DNA of 64,000 bases from Promicromonospora soli. Its GTDB lineage: Bacteria > Actinomycetota > Actinomycetes > Actinomycetales > Cellulomonadaceae. Shown piece after piece: positions 45,548-54,581 of this stretch. The stretch lies in assembly GCF_014653785.1 (NCBI RefSeq), contig NZ_BNAS01000005.1, positions 1 to 64,000 on the forward strand. Direction: 5' to 3'. Position 1 is the stretch's first letter. Each line of letters opens with the position of its first letter. The translations under genes and the position numbers were made by a program. The notes beneath the pieces are model-generated. The model searched no databases, was not told where the DNA came from, and saw only the letters and a program-made list of their open reading frames with translations.

Positions 45548-47038
45548 TCAGGACCGCGCCGACTCGGCCACCCGAAGCACCAGCTGCAGCACTACTTCGG
45601 TGCCACCACCCTCGCGGGCCGACCACTCGATGGTCCCGCCGAGCTCGTTCGTGACGAGCGTGCGCACGATCTGCGTCCCCAGGCCACTGCCGGGGCCTCG
45701 CCCGCCGGCACCGCCGTTCTCGGGCAGCCCCACGCCGTCGTCGGCCACGACGACCCGCAGGTCGGAGTTCTCCCGCTCCACTCCGATTTCCACCGTGCCC
45801 ACCGCACGCCCCAAGAACCCGTGCTCCACGGCGTTGGTGACCAGCTCGGTGAGGACGAGGGCGAGCGGCGTCGCGTCCTGCGCGGGCACCATGCCGAACG
45901 AGCCGGTGCGCACCGTCCGGACCGAGGTGCCGGCGGAGGCGACGTCGGCCGTGAGACGCAGTGCCCTGCCCACCATGTCGTCGAGCTCGACCTGCTCGTC
46001 CAGGGTCTGCGAGAGGCTCTCGTGCACCAGAGCGATGGTCGACACGCGCCGCATGGCCTCCTCGAGCGCCTCCTTCGCCGCCGGCACGTCCATGCGCCGG
46101 GCCTGGAGCCGTAGCAGCGCGGCCACGGTCTGCAGGTTGTTCTTCACCCGGTGGTGGATCTCGCGGATCGTCGCGTCCTTGGTGATGAGCTCGCGCTCGC
46201 GCCGGCGCAGCTCGGACACGTCGCGGCACAGCAGCACGGCCCCGATGCGCTGGCCCCGGTCGGTCAGCGGCATCGCCCGCAGCGACAGCGACACCCCGTG
46301 CGCCTCGATGTCGGTGCGCCATGGCGCGCGGCCCATCACCACGAGCGGGAGCGACTCGTCCACGGGCTTCAGCTGCTCCACCATGTCGGCCGTCACCTCG
46401 ACGAGCGACTGGCCGACGAGCGGCCCGATCACGCCCAGCCGGTGGAAGCACGACAGCGCGTTCGGGCTCGCGTACAGCACCTCGCCCTCGGAGTTGAGGC
46501 GGATCAGGCCGTCGCCCACGCGCGGGGCGCCGCGCCGCGAGCCCGTCGCGGCGTTCGGCAGGGGGAACTCTCCCCGCGGGATCATCGCGACGAGGTCGTC
46601 GGCCGCCTCGACGTAGTTCAGCTCCAGGCGGGACGGCGTGCGGCCCGAACCCAGGTTGGTCTGCCGCGCGATCACCGCGACCGCTTTGTCCTTGTGCACG
46701 ACGGGGATCGCCTCCTCCCGCACCGCGTAGGCGCCGAACCAGCGAGGCTCCCGTGCGCGCTGCGCCTTGGCCTCGACCATCGCCTTTGCAAGCTGCGGGC
46801 GCTGCCCTTCCGGCGCGAACGAGCCGACGATGTCGTCGTAGTGCACCGTCGCACCCGTCGATGGACGGCACTGGGCGATCGCGACGAACCGCCCGTCGTC
46901 TGTGGGCAGCCACAGCACCAGGTCGGCGAAGGCCAGGTCCGACACCACCTGCCAGTCGCCCACCAGGAGGTGCAGCCACTCGACGTCGGCCGGCTCGAGG
47001 TCGGCGTGCTCAAGGATCAGGTCACTCATCGCGGACAC
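45548..47038 (-). CDS. pdtaS: PdtaS-type cytosolic sensor histidine kinase (HisKA_2)
   Basis: 496 aa, no membrane helices. A GAF-like domain (about 10-150) precedes a PAS domain (about 175-290), then the HisKA_2 box REIHHRVKNNLQTVAALLRL (acceptor His near 309) and a HATPase domain with LVTNAVEHGF, VADDGVGLPE and GLGTQIVRTLV. M. tuberculosis PdtaS phosphorylates the ANTAR regulator PdtaR and responds to nutrients, copper and NO. No ANTAR gene is visible here. The GTG start at 47038 is supported by TAGGCT 6 nt upstream; ATG 47029 is an alternative. Convergent with whiB1, the conserved arrangement. Confidence 0.92.
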   Translation of the reverse strand: MSAMSDLILEHADLEPADVEWLHLLVGDWQVVSDLAFADLVLWLPTDDGRFVAIAQCRPSTGATVHYDDIVGSFAPEGQRPQLAKAMVEAKAQRAREPRWFGAYAVREEAIPVVHKDKAVAVIARQTNLGSGRTPSRLELNYVEAADDLVAMIPRGEFPLPNAATGSRRGAPRVGDGLIRLNSEGEVLYASPNALSCFHRLGVIGPLVGQSLVEVTADMVEQLKPVDESLPLVVMGRAPWRTDIEAHGVSLSLRAMPLTDRGQRIGAVLLCRDVSELRRRERELITKDATIREIHHRVKNNLQTVAALLRLQARRMDVPAAKEALEEAMRRVSTIALVHESLSQTLDEQVELDDMVGRALRLTADVASAGTSVRTVRTGSFGMVPAQDATPLALVLTELVTNAVEHGFLGRAVGTVEIGVERENSDLRVVVADDGVGLPENGGAGGRGPGSGLGTQIVRTLVTNELGGTIEWSAREGGGTEVVLQLVLRVAESARS

Positions 47039-47044
47039 GCGCTC

Positions 47045-47050
47045 AGCCTA
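47045..47050 (-). promoter_or_regulatory. -10 box of a leaderless pdtaS transcript
   Basis: TAGGCT on the minus strand, 6 nt before GTG 47038. Confidence 0.5.
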
Positions 47051-47188
47051 TGCGGGAACCGCGCACAACCTGATGTGTGCACGACCCGCACCCAGGGCCG
47101 GACCAGGGCCGGTGCGCATCCGATGTGCGCAAGGCGTCGGTTAGAGTTCCATCACCGGCATGCCCCGTCGGCGCGAGGAGGAGAGCCC

Positions 47189-47713
47189 GTGCACCTGACA
47201 GTGGACCTGACGTTCCCCGCGAACATCGACGACGTCGCCGAGATGCTCGCCGACGAGTCGTTCGTGCGGTGGCGTGCCCAGCGCTCCACCGGATCCGTGC
47301 ACGGCGTGGTCGAGCAGGCCGACGTCACGGGCACCGCGGAGACCGGCTTCACCGTGGTGGTGCGCCGCACGCTCCCGACCGACATCATCCCCGTGCAGGC
47401 CCGGCCGTTCGTGGGCGCACACCTCGAGATCCGCCAGGCCGAGGCGTGGGAGGCGGCCGACGACGGCCGCCGCGCCGGAACGGTGGCTGTCGAGATCCTG
47501 GGGGCACCGGTGCGCGTCACCGCCACGGCCGCCCTGGCCGCGCTGCCCGACGGCGGCACGCGCCTCACCTACGCGGGAGACGTGCGGGCGACCGTGCCGC
47601 TGTTCGGCTCCGTGATCGAGGAGGCGGCGGTCAGCGCGGTCCGCACGACCCTCGAGACCGAGGCGGAGGCAGGCCGCGACTGGCTCGCGGGCAAGCACAC
47701 GGGCACGGCCTGA
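47189..47713 (+). CDS. DUF2505 domain-containing protein
   Basis: 174 aa from GTG 47189, with GAGGAGGAG immediately upstream. HLTVDLTFPANIDDVAEMLA and the alternating hydrophobic pattern suggest the SRPBCC/START-like fold assigned to DUF2505, an actinobacterial family of unknown function that may bind a hydrophobic ligand. It is divergent from pdtaS. No clear partner gene. Confidence 0.85.
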   Translation: MHLTVDLTFPANIDDVAEMLADESFVRWRAQRSTGSVHGVVEQADVTGTAETGFTVVVRRTLPTDIIPVQARPFVGAHLEIRQAEAWEAADDGRRAGTVAVEILGAPVRVTATAALAALPDGGTRLTYAGDVRATVPLFGSVIEEAAVSAVRTTLETEAEAGRDWLAGKHTGTA

Positions 47714-48010
47714 GCCCGCCTGCCCCGACGTCCCTCCGGATGCCCTGAAGGACCGACCTGCAGGGGTCGCACGGGACGCCCCGGCCGAGTTGTCTGACCG
47801 ATTCTTCCAAACACCTGGGTGCAACTGCGGCATTTCGGACATCGTTTACGGACCGATACTTGACGTTCGTTGAAACCCTGTCAGCATCATCCGGCGGGGT
47901 GCTACAACCTGAGCGAACAATCGTGTCCGATGTGCGCGAGTTTGTGCTCTGATATCGCTTTCGCACCGACCCGCGCGCCGAATACCGCGCACGAACATCA
48001 AGGAGTCCCA
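47714..48010. other. Spacer and promoter region upstream of the first binding-protein gene
   Basis: About 300 bp without a credible gene. A possible promoter is TTGACG (47860-47865) with CAGCAT 16 nt downstream. No CebR-type box was found here, unlike the region before the second binding-protein gene. AAGGAG precedes the GTG at 48011. Confidence 0.4.
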
Positions 48011-49354
48011 GTGCCCAGCAAACACGGACCAGTCCGAAGCCGGACCGTCGCCACCCGCCGCGCGGCCCTTGCCGCGCTCACGGTCTTCGTCCTGCCCCTC
48101 GCCGGCTGCGGCTCGCTGCTGGGCCAGGATTCCGCAGGCTCCGACGGCGACGCCGCTCCGATCACGCTCACCGTGTCGACGTTCAACGACTTCGGGTACA
48201 CCGACGAGATGCTCGCCGAGTACACGAAGGAACACCCGAACGTCACCGTCGAGCACGTAGTGGCCCCCACCTCCGACGAGGCGCGCCTGCAGATGCTCAA
48301 GGCCTTCACCACGGGTGACGGCTCCGAGCTCGCCGACGTCGTAGCGGTCGAGGTCGACTGGCTGACCGAGGCGATGAAGCACCCCGAGCTCTTCGAGGAC
48401 TTGACCGACGCCGCGGTCACCGACCGCTGGGTGGACTGGAAGGTGGCCCAGGCCACGACTCCGGACGGCAAGCTGCTCGGCTACGGCACCGACATCGGCC
48501 CCGAGGCCATCTGCTACCGCGCCGACCTCTTCGAGCAGGCCGGGCTGCCGAGCGACCGCGAAGCGGTCGCGGAGCTCCTCGGCGGCAAGAAGGCCACCTG
48601 GGAGCGCTACTTCGAGGTGGGCCGCCAGTTCACCGCACAGTCCGACGTCGCATGGTTCGACGGCGCCACCGGAACGTTCCAGGGCATGGTCAACCAGCTG
48701 CCCGCCGCGTTCGAGGACCCGGCGACGGCGCTGCCGACCGAGCTCGCGGCCAACAACGAGGTCCGCGCGGTCTACGACAGCATCACGACGGCGATCGGCG
48801 ACGGGCTCTCGGCCGGCCTGGTGCAGTGGTCCCCCGAGTGGGCAGCCGGTTTCCAGGAGGACGCCTTCGCGACCATGCTGTGCCCCGGCTGGATGATGGG
48901 GCCGATCGAGTCGCTGTCGGAGGGCGTGCAGGGCTGGGACGTCGCCAACGTCTTCCCCGGTGGCGGCGGAAACTGGGGCGGCTCGTTCCTGACCGTCCCG
49001 TCGGCCGGCGCGCACCCGGCCGAGGCGAAGCAGCTCGCCGCCTGGCTCACCGCTCCCGAGCAGCAGACGAAGGCCTTCGTCACCGCCGGCACCTTCCCGT
49101 CGCAGATCGAGGCGCAGGGGTCGGGGGCCATCCAGGGCTACGCCAACCCGTTCTTCAACAACGCGCCGGTGGGCAAGATCTTCACCGAGCGGGCCCGGTC
49201 CATCGCCGGCGCGCCGTACAAGGGGCCGTACTACTTCGCCATCCGCGACGAGGTCAACAACGCCCTGACCTCTGTTGACGTCGGAACGAGCGGCCCGGAG
49301 ATCGCCTGGAACAACGCCGTGCAGACCGTCGAAGGCATACGCCTGCAGCAGTGA
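48011..49354 (+). CDS. Sugar ABC transporter binding lipoprotein, paralogue 1
   Basis: 447 aa from GTG 48011. Residues 1-35 form a lipoprotein signal with lipobox LPLAGC; the mature part is a family 1 extracellular solute-binding protein (STFNDFGYTDEML, TDIGPEAICYRADLFEQAGL, WLTAPEQQ). It is strikingly similar to the next gene over the whole length, so the two arose by tandem duplication. It probably presents a plant-derived oligosaccharide, cellobiose-like by context, to the downstream permeases. The promoter region lacks the CebR boxes seen before paralogue 2, suggesting separate control. Confidence 0.87.
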   Translation: MPSKHGPVRSRTVATRRAALAALTVFVLPLAGCGSLLGQDSAGSDGDAAPITLTVSTFNDFGYTDEMLAEYTKEHPNVTVEHVVAPTSDEARLQMLKAFTTGDGSELADVVAVEVDWLTEAMKHPELFEDLTDAAVTDRWVDWKVAQATTPDGKLLGYGTDIGPEAICYRADLFEQAGLPSDREAVAELLGGKKATWERYFEVGRQFTAQSDVAWFDGATGTFQGMVNQLPAAFEDPATALPTELAANNEVRAVYDSITTAIGDGLSAGLVQWSPEWAAGFQEDAFATMLCPGWMMGPIESLSEGVQGWDVANVFPGGGGNWGGSFLTVPSAGAHPAEAKQLAAWLTAPEQQTKAFVTAGTFPSQIEAQGSGAIQGYANPFFNNAPVGKIFTERARSIAGAPYKGPYYFAIRDEVNNALTSVDVGTSGPEIAWNNAVQTVEGIRLQQ

Positions 49355-49380
49355 TCCGCAGGCCTCACCCGGCGCTCGTC

Positions 49381-49410
49381 TTGACACGACACCGTCCGCA
49401 GCGCAACGAT
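49381..49410 (+). promoter_or_regulatory. Promoter of the second binding-protein gene
   Basis: TTGACA (49381-49386) and a weak AACGAT -10 (49405-49410), 18 bp apart. CebR-like boxes follow directly, where a bound repressor would block initiation or early elongation. Confidence 0.55.
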
Positions 49411-49419
49411 CAGGGCCCG

Positions 49420-49433
49420 TGGGAGCGCTACCA
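49420..49433. promoter_or_regulatory. CebR-type operator 1
   Basis: TGGGAGCGCTACCA, 13 of 14 matches to the CebR box TGGGAGCGCTCCCA known from streptomycetes. The cognate repressor is probably the LacI protein encoded at 54578-55603. Confidence 0.82.
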
Positions 49434-49444
49434 CACCATGATGG

Positions 49445-49458
49445 TGGGAGCGCTTCCA
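49445..49458. promoter_or_regulatory. CebR-type operator 2
   Basis: TGGGAGCGCTTCCA, 13 of 14 matches to the CebR box, 25 bp centre to centre from operator 1; the pair could bind two dimers. Confidence 0.82.
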
Positions 49459-49547
49459 ACGCCGGTACGCAGACGTGCCCCCGCATTTCGCGCCACCGCA
49501 TCGAGCAAGACCTGTACGCCCCAGACCGCACGACAAGGGAGTCCCCA

Positions 49548-50879
49548 GTGCTGAGCAGTACCCGAACCACGAGGCGCGCCGCCGCCCGCACCCTCCAGGC
49601 GACCGCCGGCGTCGCAGCCGTCGCGCTCGCCCTCACCGCCTGTGGCGGGTCCGGCGAGGCACCCGCTGAAGGATCCAGCGAGGACGACAGCCCCATCACG
49701 CTGAAGGTCGCGACGTTCAACGACTTCGGCTACACGGACGAGATGCTCGCCTCGTACACGGAGGAGCACCCGAACGTCACCGTCGAGCAGGTCAAGGCGG
49801 CCACCAGCGACGACGCGCGCACCAACCTGACCACCAAGCTCGCCGCAGGCGGCGAGGGCCTGGCCGACGTCGAGGCCATCGAGGTCGACTGGCTGCCCGA
49901 GCTCGCGCAGTACCCGGACCTGTTCACGGACCTCGCCGACCCCGAGCTGGAGGGCCGCTGGGTGGACTGGAAGGTCCAGCAGGCCACCACGCCCGACGGC
50001 AAGCTCATCGGCTACGGCACCGACATCGGCCCCGAGGCCATCTGCTACCGCGCCGACCTGTTCGAGAAGGCCGGCCTGCCGACCGACCGCGAGGAGGTCG
50101 CCGAGCTGCTCGGCGGCGAGGACGCCACGTGGGAGGACTACTTCGCTGTGGGCCGGGACTTCGTCGCCGAGTCGGACGCCGCCTGGTACGACAGCTCCGC
50201 CGGCATCTTCCAGGGCATGATCAGCCAGCTGCCCGCCGCGTTCGAGGACCCCGAGTCGGGCGAGCCCACGGACCTCGCTGACAACACCGACGTCAAGGCG
50301 ATCTACGACGAGATCACCGGCTCGATCGACGACGACCTGTCGGGCGGCCTCGAGCAGTGGAGCGAGGACTGGACCGCTGCCTTCCAGGCCGACGCGTTCG
50401 CCACGATGCTCTGCCCGTCCTGGATGACCGGCCCGATCGAGGGCAACTCCGGCGGCGTCGAGGGCTGGGACGTCGCTGACGTCTTCCCCGGTGGCGGCGG
50501 TAACTGGGGTGGCTCGTTCCTGACCGTCCCGGCCTCGGGCGAGAACACCGAGGCGGCCAAGGAGCTCGCCGCGTGGCTCACCGCGCCGGAGCAGCAGACC
50601 TCAGCCTTTGAGGCTGCGGGCACCTTCCCGTCGCAGGTCGAGGCGCAGGCTTCGGAAGCCGTCCAGACCTTCACCAACCCCTTCTTCAACGACGCGCCGG
50701 TGGGCGAGATCTTCTCCACCCGCGCCCAGGCGATCGAGGGCGCTCCGTACAAGGGCGCGCACTACTTCGCCATCCGTGACGAGGTCACCAACGCGCTCAA
50801 CCGTGTCGACATCACGAAGTCGCAGGACGCCGAGGAGTCCTGGGCGGAGGCCGTCGAGAAGGCTTCGGCCCTCGGCTGA
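49548..50879 (+). CDS. cebE: Cellobiose-type ABC transporter binding lipoprotein, paralogue 2
   Basis: 443 aa from GTG 49548, with AAGGGAG upstream. The lipobox is LALTAC at residues about 25-30. The mature domain shares long identical blocks with paralogue 1 (ATFNDFGYTDEML, GYGTDIGPEAICYRADLFE, FPGGGGNWGGSFLTVP). Placement of two CebR-like boxes in its promoter, plus downstream permeases, GH1 glucosidase and LacI repressor, points to cellobiose or cello-oligosaccharides. A strong hairpin after the gene probably keeps it expressed above the permeases, as binding proteins need. Confidence 0.86.
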   Translation: MLSSTRTTRRAAARTLQATAGVAAVALALTACGGSGEAPAEGSSEDDSPITLKVATFNDFGYTDEMLASYTEEHPNVTVEQVKAATSDDARTNLTTKLAAGGEGLADVEAIEVDWLPELAQYPDLFTDLADPELEGRWVDWKVQQATTPDGKLIGYGTDIGPEAICYRADLFEKAGLPTDREEVAELLGGEDATWEDYFAVGRDFVAESDAAWYDSSAGIFQGMISQLPAAFEDPESGEPTDLADNTDVKAIYDEITGSIDDDLSGGLEQWSEDWTAAFQADAFATMLCPSWMTGPIEGNSGGVEGWDVADVFPGGGGNWGGSFLTVPASGENTEAAKELAAWLTAPEQQTSAFEAAGTFPSQVEAQASEAVQTFTNPFFNDAPVGEIFSTRAQAIEGAPYKGAHYFAIRDEVTNALNRVDITKSQDAEESWAEAVEKASALG

Positions 50880-50915
50880 GCCCAAGCCTGAGCCGGAAGA
50901 GCGGCTGATGTGATC

Positions 50916-50964
50916 CGGTGGTCGGGCTTGTCGAGACCTGAGGTCTCGACAAGCCCGGCCACCG
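50916..50964 (+). terminator. Intra-operon hairpin between binding-protein and permease genes
   Basis: Arms 50916-50938 and 50942-50964 pair over 23 bp with one mismatch around a 3-nt loop, without a T-tract. It likely attenuates read-through or protects the upstream mRNA. Its core cttgtcgagac resembles the dispersed VEPVET-type mini-repeat. Confidence 0.8.
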
Positions 50965-51037
50965 ATCTGTCACCTGGCCTCCGGCCACGGGCGACGTACC
51001 GCAAGTGACCAACGACGATGACGCGGCGGAAGAAGAT

Positions 51038-52069
51038 ATGGCTGTCCTGACAGATCGACGATCGGCACCGGAGTCCGGTGCGCCACAGCGCGAGTCGCGG
51101 AGGCTCGGCTTCTCCCAGCGGCTCGGCCGCTGGGACGTGAAGCTCTCCCCGTACCTGTACATCTCACCGTTCTTCATCCTGTTCGCGGTGACCGGCCTGT
51201 TCCCGCTCGGCTACACGGCATTCGTGTCACTGCACGAGTGGAGCCTGCTCGGCGGGCAGGGCGAGTTCGTCGGCCTGCAGAACTTCACGGACGTGCTGAA
51301 CCAGCCGACGTTCTGGAAGTCCCTGGTCAACACGCTGTCGATCTTCGTGCTGTCCTCCGTGCCGCAGGTGATCGTCGCGGTCACCATCGCCGCGCTGCTG
51401 GACCAGAACCTGCGGTCGGCGACCTTCTGGCGGATGGGCGTGCTCATCCCCTACGTGGTGGCGCCCGTGGCGGTGTCGATGATCTTCGGCCGCCTGTTCG
51501 CCGACCAGTACGGCCTGATCAACTCCCTGCTCACTCTGATCGGGCTGGACCCGATCGCCTGGCACGGCGACCGGCTTGCCAGCCATGTCGCCATCGCGAG
51601 CATCGTCAACTACCGCTGGGTCGGCTACAACGCGCTGATCTTCCTCGCCGCGATGCAGGCGGTGCCGCGCGAGCTCTACGAGGCAGCCGTGATCGACGGC
51701 GCCGGCCGCGTGCGCCAGTTCTTCTCCATCACGGTGCCGCAGATCCGCTCGACGGTCATCTTCGTCGTCATCACCTCGACCATCGGCGGCCTGCAGATCT
51801 TCGACGAGGTCCGCATGTACGACGCGACCGGGCTCGGCGGCGCGGACAAGAACTGGATGACCACCGTCCTGTACCTGTACGACGTCGCGTGGGGCAACCA
51901 GCACAGCCTCGGCAGAGCGTCCGCCGTCGCCTGGATGCTGTTCCTCCTCATCGTCGTGATCGGCTTCGTGAACTTCCTGGTCACGCGCCAGATCTCGTCG
52001 TCGGGGATGGCGAGCAAGAAGTCCAGGCGCAAGAGCGCCACTACCAGCATGAGCAGGGGGAACGCATGA
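51038..52069 (+). CDS. cebF: Sugar ABC transporter permease (CebF/MalF-like)
   Basis: 343 aa from ATG 51038 (GTG 51005 is an alternative). Six helices; the first (about 37-60, YISPFFILFAVTGLFPLGYTA) is typical of MalF-type sugar permeases. The EAA loop reads YEAAVIDGAGRVRQFFSITVP and contacts the ATPase. No ATPase gene is in the cluster, so the transporter presumably borrows a shared MsiK-like ATPase, as in streptomycetes. Its stop overlaps the next permease start by 4 bp. Confidence 0.88.
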   Translation: MAVLTDRRSAPESGAPQRESRRLGFSQRLGRWDVKLSPYLYISPFFILFAVTGLFPLGYTAFVSLHEWSLLGGQGEFVGLQNFTDVLNQPTFWKSLVNTLSIFVLSSVPQVIVAVTIAALLDQNLRSATFWRMGVLIPYVVAPVAVSMIFGRLFADQYGLINSLLTLIGLDPIAWHGDRLASHVAIASIVNYRWVGYNALIFLAAMQAVPRELYEAAVIDGAGRVRQFFSITVPQIRSTVIFVVITSTIGGLQIFDEVRMYDATGLGGADKNWMTTVLYLYDVAWGNQHSLGRASAVAWMLFLLIVVIGFVNFLVTRQISSSGMASKKSRRKSATTSMSRGNA

Positions 52070-52983
52070 GCTCCGTCGCTGTCACCGCGCAGACCGCCGG
52101 CGCGGGTGCCGCCAAGGCCGCCGCCCGCCGTCGGGCGAACAAGGCCTCAGGGAGTGCCACCCGCCGCGCCGGCTGGTACGTCTACGCGCTGCTGGGGATC
52201 GTGCTGCTGATCTCGATCTTCCCGCTGTACTTCACGCTGCTCCTCGGCTCGTCGGACGCGGTCGAGATCTCTCGGAGCGCCGTGCCGCAATGGCTGCCCG
52301 ACGCCTCGCTGTTCACCCAGTTCCGGACGGTCATCGAGGCCACGCAGATCAACTTCTGGCTGGCACTGACGAACTCGCTGATCATCGCTGTGACCGTCTC
52401 GGCGACCGTGGTGCTGTTCTCAACGCTGGCCGGGTTCTCATTCGCGAAGCTGCGCTTCCGCGGCCGCGGACCACTGCTCGTGTTCGTCATCGCGACGATG
52501 GCGGTGCCCACCCAGCTCGGCGTGATCCCGATGTACATCCTCATGTCGGACCTGGACTGGATCGGCAAGCTGCAGGCGGTCATCGTGCCGGTGCTGGTCA
52601 GCGCGTTCGGCGTCTTCTGGATGACGCAGTACCTGTCAGAGGCGCTGCCGTACGAGCTGATCGAGGCCGCCCGGGTGGACGGTGCCTCGATGATCCGCAC
52701 GTTCTGGAGCATCGCGCTGCCTGCCGCACGCCCGGCCGCGGCCATGCTTGGCCTGTTCACGTTCGTCCAGCAGTGGACGAACTTCTTCTGGCCCTCCATC
52801 GTGCTCAGCTCCGTGAACCCGACGCTGCCGCTCGTCGTAAAGTCGCTGCAGTCGAACTACTTCGTGGACTACTCGCTGGTCATGGGCGGTGTGTTCCTCG
52901 TGACGCTGCCGCTGCTGGTGATCTTCGCCTTCGTCGGCAAGCAGCTGGTCGCAGGCATCATGCAGGGAGCTGTGAAGGGATGA
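52066..52983 (+). CDS. cebG: Sugar ABC transporter permease (CebG/MalG-like)
   Basis: 305 aa from ATG 52066. A 40-residue Ala-rich cytosolic head precedes six helices. The EAA motif reads LIEAARVDGASMIRTFWSIALP (about 203-224). The C-terminus VAGIMQGAVKG is the standard end for MalG-type permeases. It pairs with the upstream permease, and both coupling overlaps (ATGA at each end) place it inside one translational unit with the GH1 gene. Confidence 0.9.
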   Translation: MSSVAVTAQTAGAGAAKAAARRRANKASGSATRRAGWYVYALLGIVLLISIFPLYFTLLLGSSDAVEISRSAVPQWLPDASLFTQFRTVIEATQINFWLALTNSLIIAVTVSATVVLFSTLAGFSFAKLRFRGRGPLLVFVIATMAVPTQLGVIPMYILMSDLDWIGKLQAVIVPVLVSAFGVFWMTQYLSEALPYELIEAARVDGASMIRTFWSIALPAARPAAAMLGLFTFVQQWTNFFWPSIVLSSVNPTLPLVVKSLQSNYFVDYSLVMGGVFLVTLPLLVIFAFVGKQLVAGIMQGAVKG

Positions 52984-54581
52984 CTCACGAGATGACGCTG
53001 AACGTCAAGACCGACGCCGAGGTGCGCCGCGTGCCCGCCCCGGGCATCGCCCTGCCGTACACGCCGAGCGCGCCGCGGACGGAGCCGACACCGAACGCCA
53101 CGGGCACCGTCCGCTTCCCGGACGGCTTCCTGTGGGGCGCCGCCACGGCCGCCTACCAGGTGGAGGGCGCCGCTCACGAGGACGGCCGCGAGGACTCCGT
53201 CTGGGACGTGTTCGCGAAGGTCCCGGGCGCCGTGCTGGGCCAGGACGACGGCGAGGTCGCGTGCGACCAGTACCACCGCTACCCGGCCGACGTCGCGCTC
53301 ATGAAGGACCTCGGCATCAAGGCGTACCGGTTCTCGACGTCGTGGTCCCGGGTGGTCCCCGGCGGGCGCGAGGTCAACCCGGCCGGTGTCGCGTACTACG
53401 ACCGGCTCGTGGACGAGCTGCTCGGTGCCGACATCCTGCCCTGGCTCACGCTGTACCACTGGGACCTGCCGCAGGCCATCGAGGCCGAGTCGAACGGCTG
53501 GGTGAACCGCGACACCGCGTACCGGTTCCGCGACTACGCCGTGACCATGCACGAGGCCATCGGCGACCGCGTCGACGTGTGGACCACGCTCAACGAGCCG
53601 TGGTGCGCCGCCTTCCTGGGCTACACGGGCGGCCAGCACGCGCCGGGCCGGCAGTCGCGCGAGGACGGCCTCGCCGCCGCGCACCACCTCATGCTGGGGC
53701 ACGGCCTGGCCGTGCAGGCGCTGCGCGAGCGAGCGCCGGGAGCGAACCTCGGCATCACGCTCAACTTCGAGGTCGAGGACCCGGTGAACCCGGACGACCC
53801 CGCCGACGTCGACGCCGCACGCCGGCTCGACGGCGGGTTCACCCGCATCTTCGCCGACCCGATCCTGCGCGGCGCCTATCCCGCGGACGTGCTGGAGGAC
53901 GTGCGCGAGTACGGCCTCGAGCAGCACGTCCAGGACGGCGACCTCGAGATCATCTCGACGCCCATCGACTCGCTCGGCGTGAACTACTACCACGGCAACG
54001 CCGTGTCGGCGACGCCCCACGAGCAGCCGCTGGACGGCAGCGCCCCGGTGACCCGCCCGTCGTCGTCCCCGTTCCCGGGCGGCGACGGCGCGTACACGCA
54101 CCCCCGCGGTCTGCCCCTCACGGACCAGAACTGGGAGGTCCAGCCCGAGGGCCTCACCCGGCTCCTGCTGCGCCTGCAGCAGGACTACACGGGGCCGCGC
54201 GGCATCGCCCTGTACGTGACGGAGAACGGCAGCGCCTACGAGGACGTCGTCGGGCCGGACGGGTTCGTGGACGACCAGGACCGCCTCGGGTTCATCGACG
54301 TGCACCTGCGCGCCATCAAGGACGCGATCGACGAGGGCGCCGACGTGCGCGGCTACTTCGGCTGGTCGCTTCTCGACAACTACGAGTGGGCGTGGGGCTA
54401 CGGAAAGCGGTTCGGGCTCGTCCGCGTCGACTACGAGACCCAGGAGCGTACTGTGAAGGCGTCGGGCCGCTGGTACGGTCAAGTCGCGCGGGCCAATGCC
54501 GTTCCGGACCGATCGGCGACGACCCCGCAGCCGCAACCCAGTGGCAACAACGGCGGAGACAAGGCGGTTCCCCAGGCGTGA
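52980..54581 (+). CDS. Beta-glucosidase, glycoside hydrolase family 1
   Basis: 533 aa. Retaining GH1 enzyme: FPDGFLWGAATAAYQVEGA (about 43-61), acid/base Glu in TTLNEPWC (near 206), nucleophile Glu in LYVTENGSAYED (near 415) and the substrate-site DNYEWAWGYGKRFGLV. There is no signal peptide, so it acts on imported cellobiose or cello-oligosaccharides in the cytosol. It begins inside the permease stop (ATGA) and ends inside the lacI-type gene start (GTGA). The N-terminus carries about 40 extra residues and the C-terminus a Pro/Gln tail. Confidence 0.93.
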   Translation: MTHEMTLNVKTDAEVRRVPAPGIALPYTPSAPRTEPTPNATGTVRFPDGFLWGAATAAYQVEGAAHEDGREDSVWDVFAKVPGAVLGQDDGEVACDQYHRYPADVALMKDLGIKAYRFSTSWSRVVPGGREVNPAGVAYYDRLVDELLGADILPWLTLYHWDLPQAIEAESNGWVNRDTAYRFRDYAVTMHEAIGDRVDVWTTLNEPWCAAFLGYTGGQHAPGRQSREDGLAAAHHLMLGHGLAVQALRERAPGANLGITLNFEVEDPVNPDDPADVDAARRLDGGFTRIFADPILRGAYPADVLEDVREYGLEQHVQDGDLEIISTPIDSLGVNYYHGNAVSATPHEQPLDGSAPVTRPSSSPFPGGDGAYTHPRGLPLTDQNWEVQPEGLTRLLLRLQQDYTGPRGIALYVTENGSAYEDVVGPDGFVDDQDRLGFIDVHLRAIKDAIDEGADVRGYFGWSLLDNYEWAWGYGKRFGLVRVDYETQERTVKASGRWYGQVARANAVPDRSATTPQPQPSGNNGGDKAVPQA

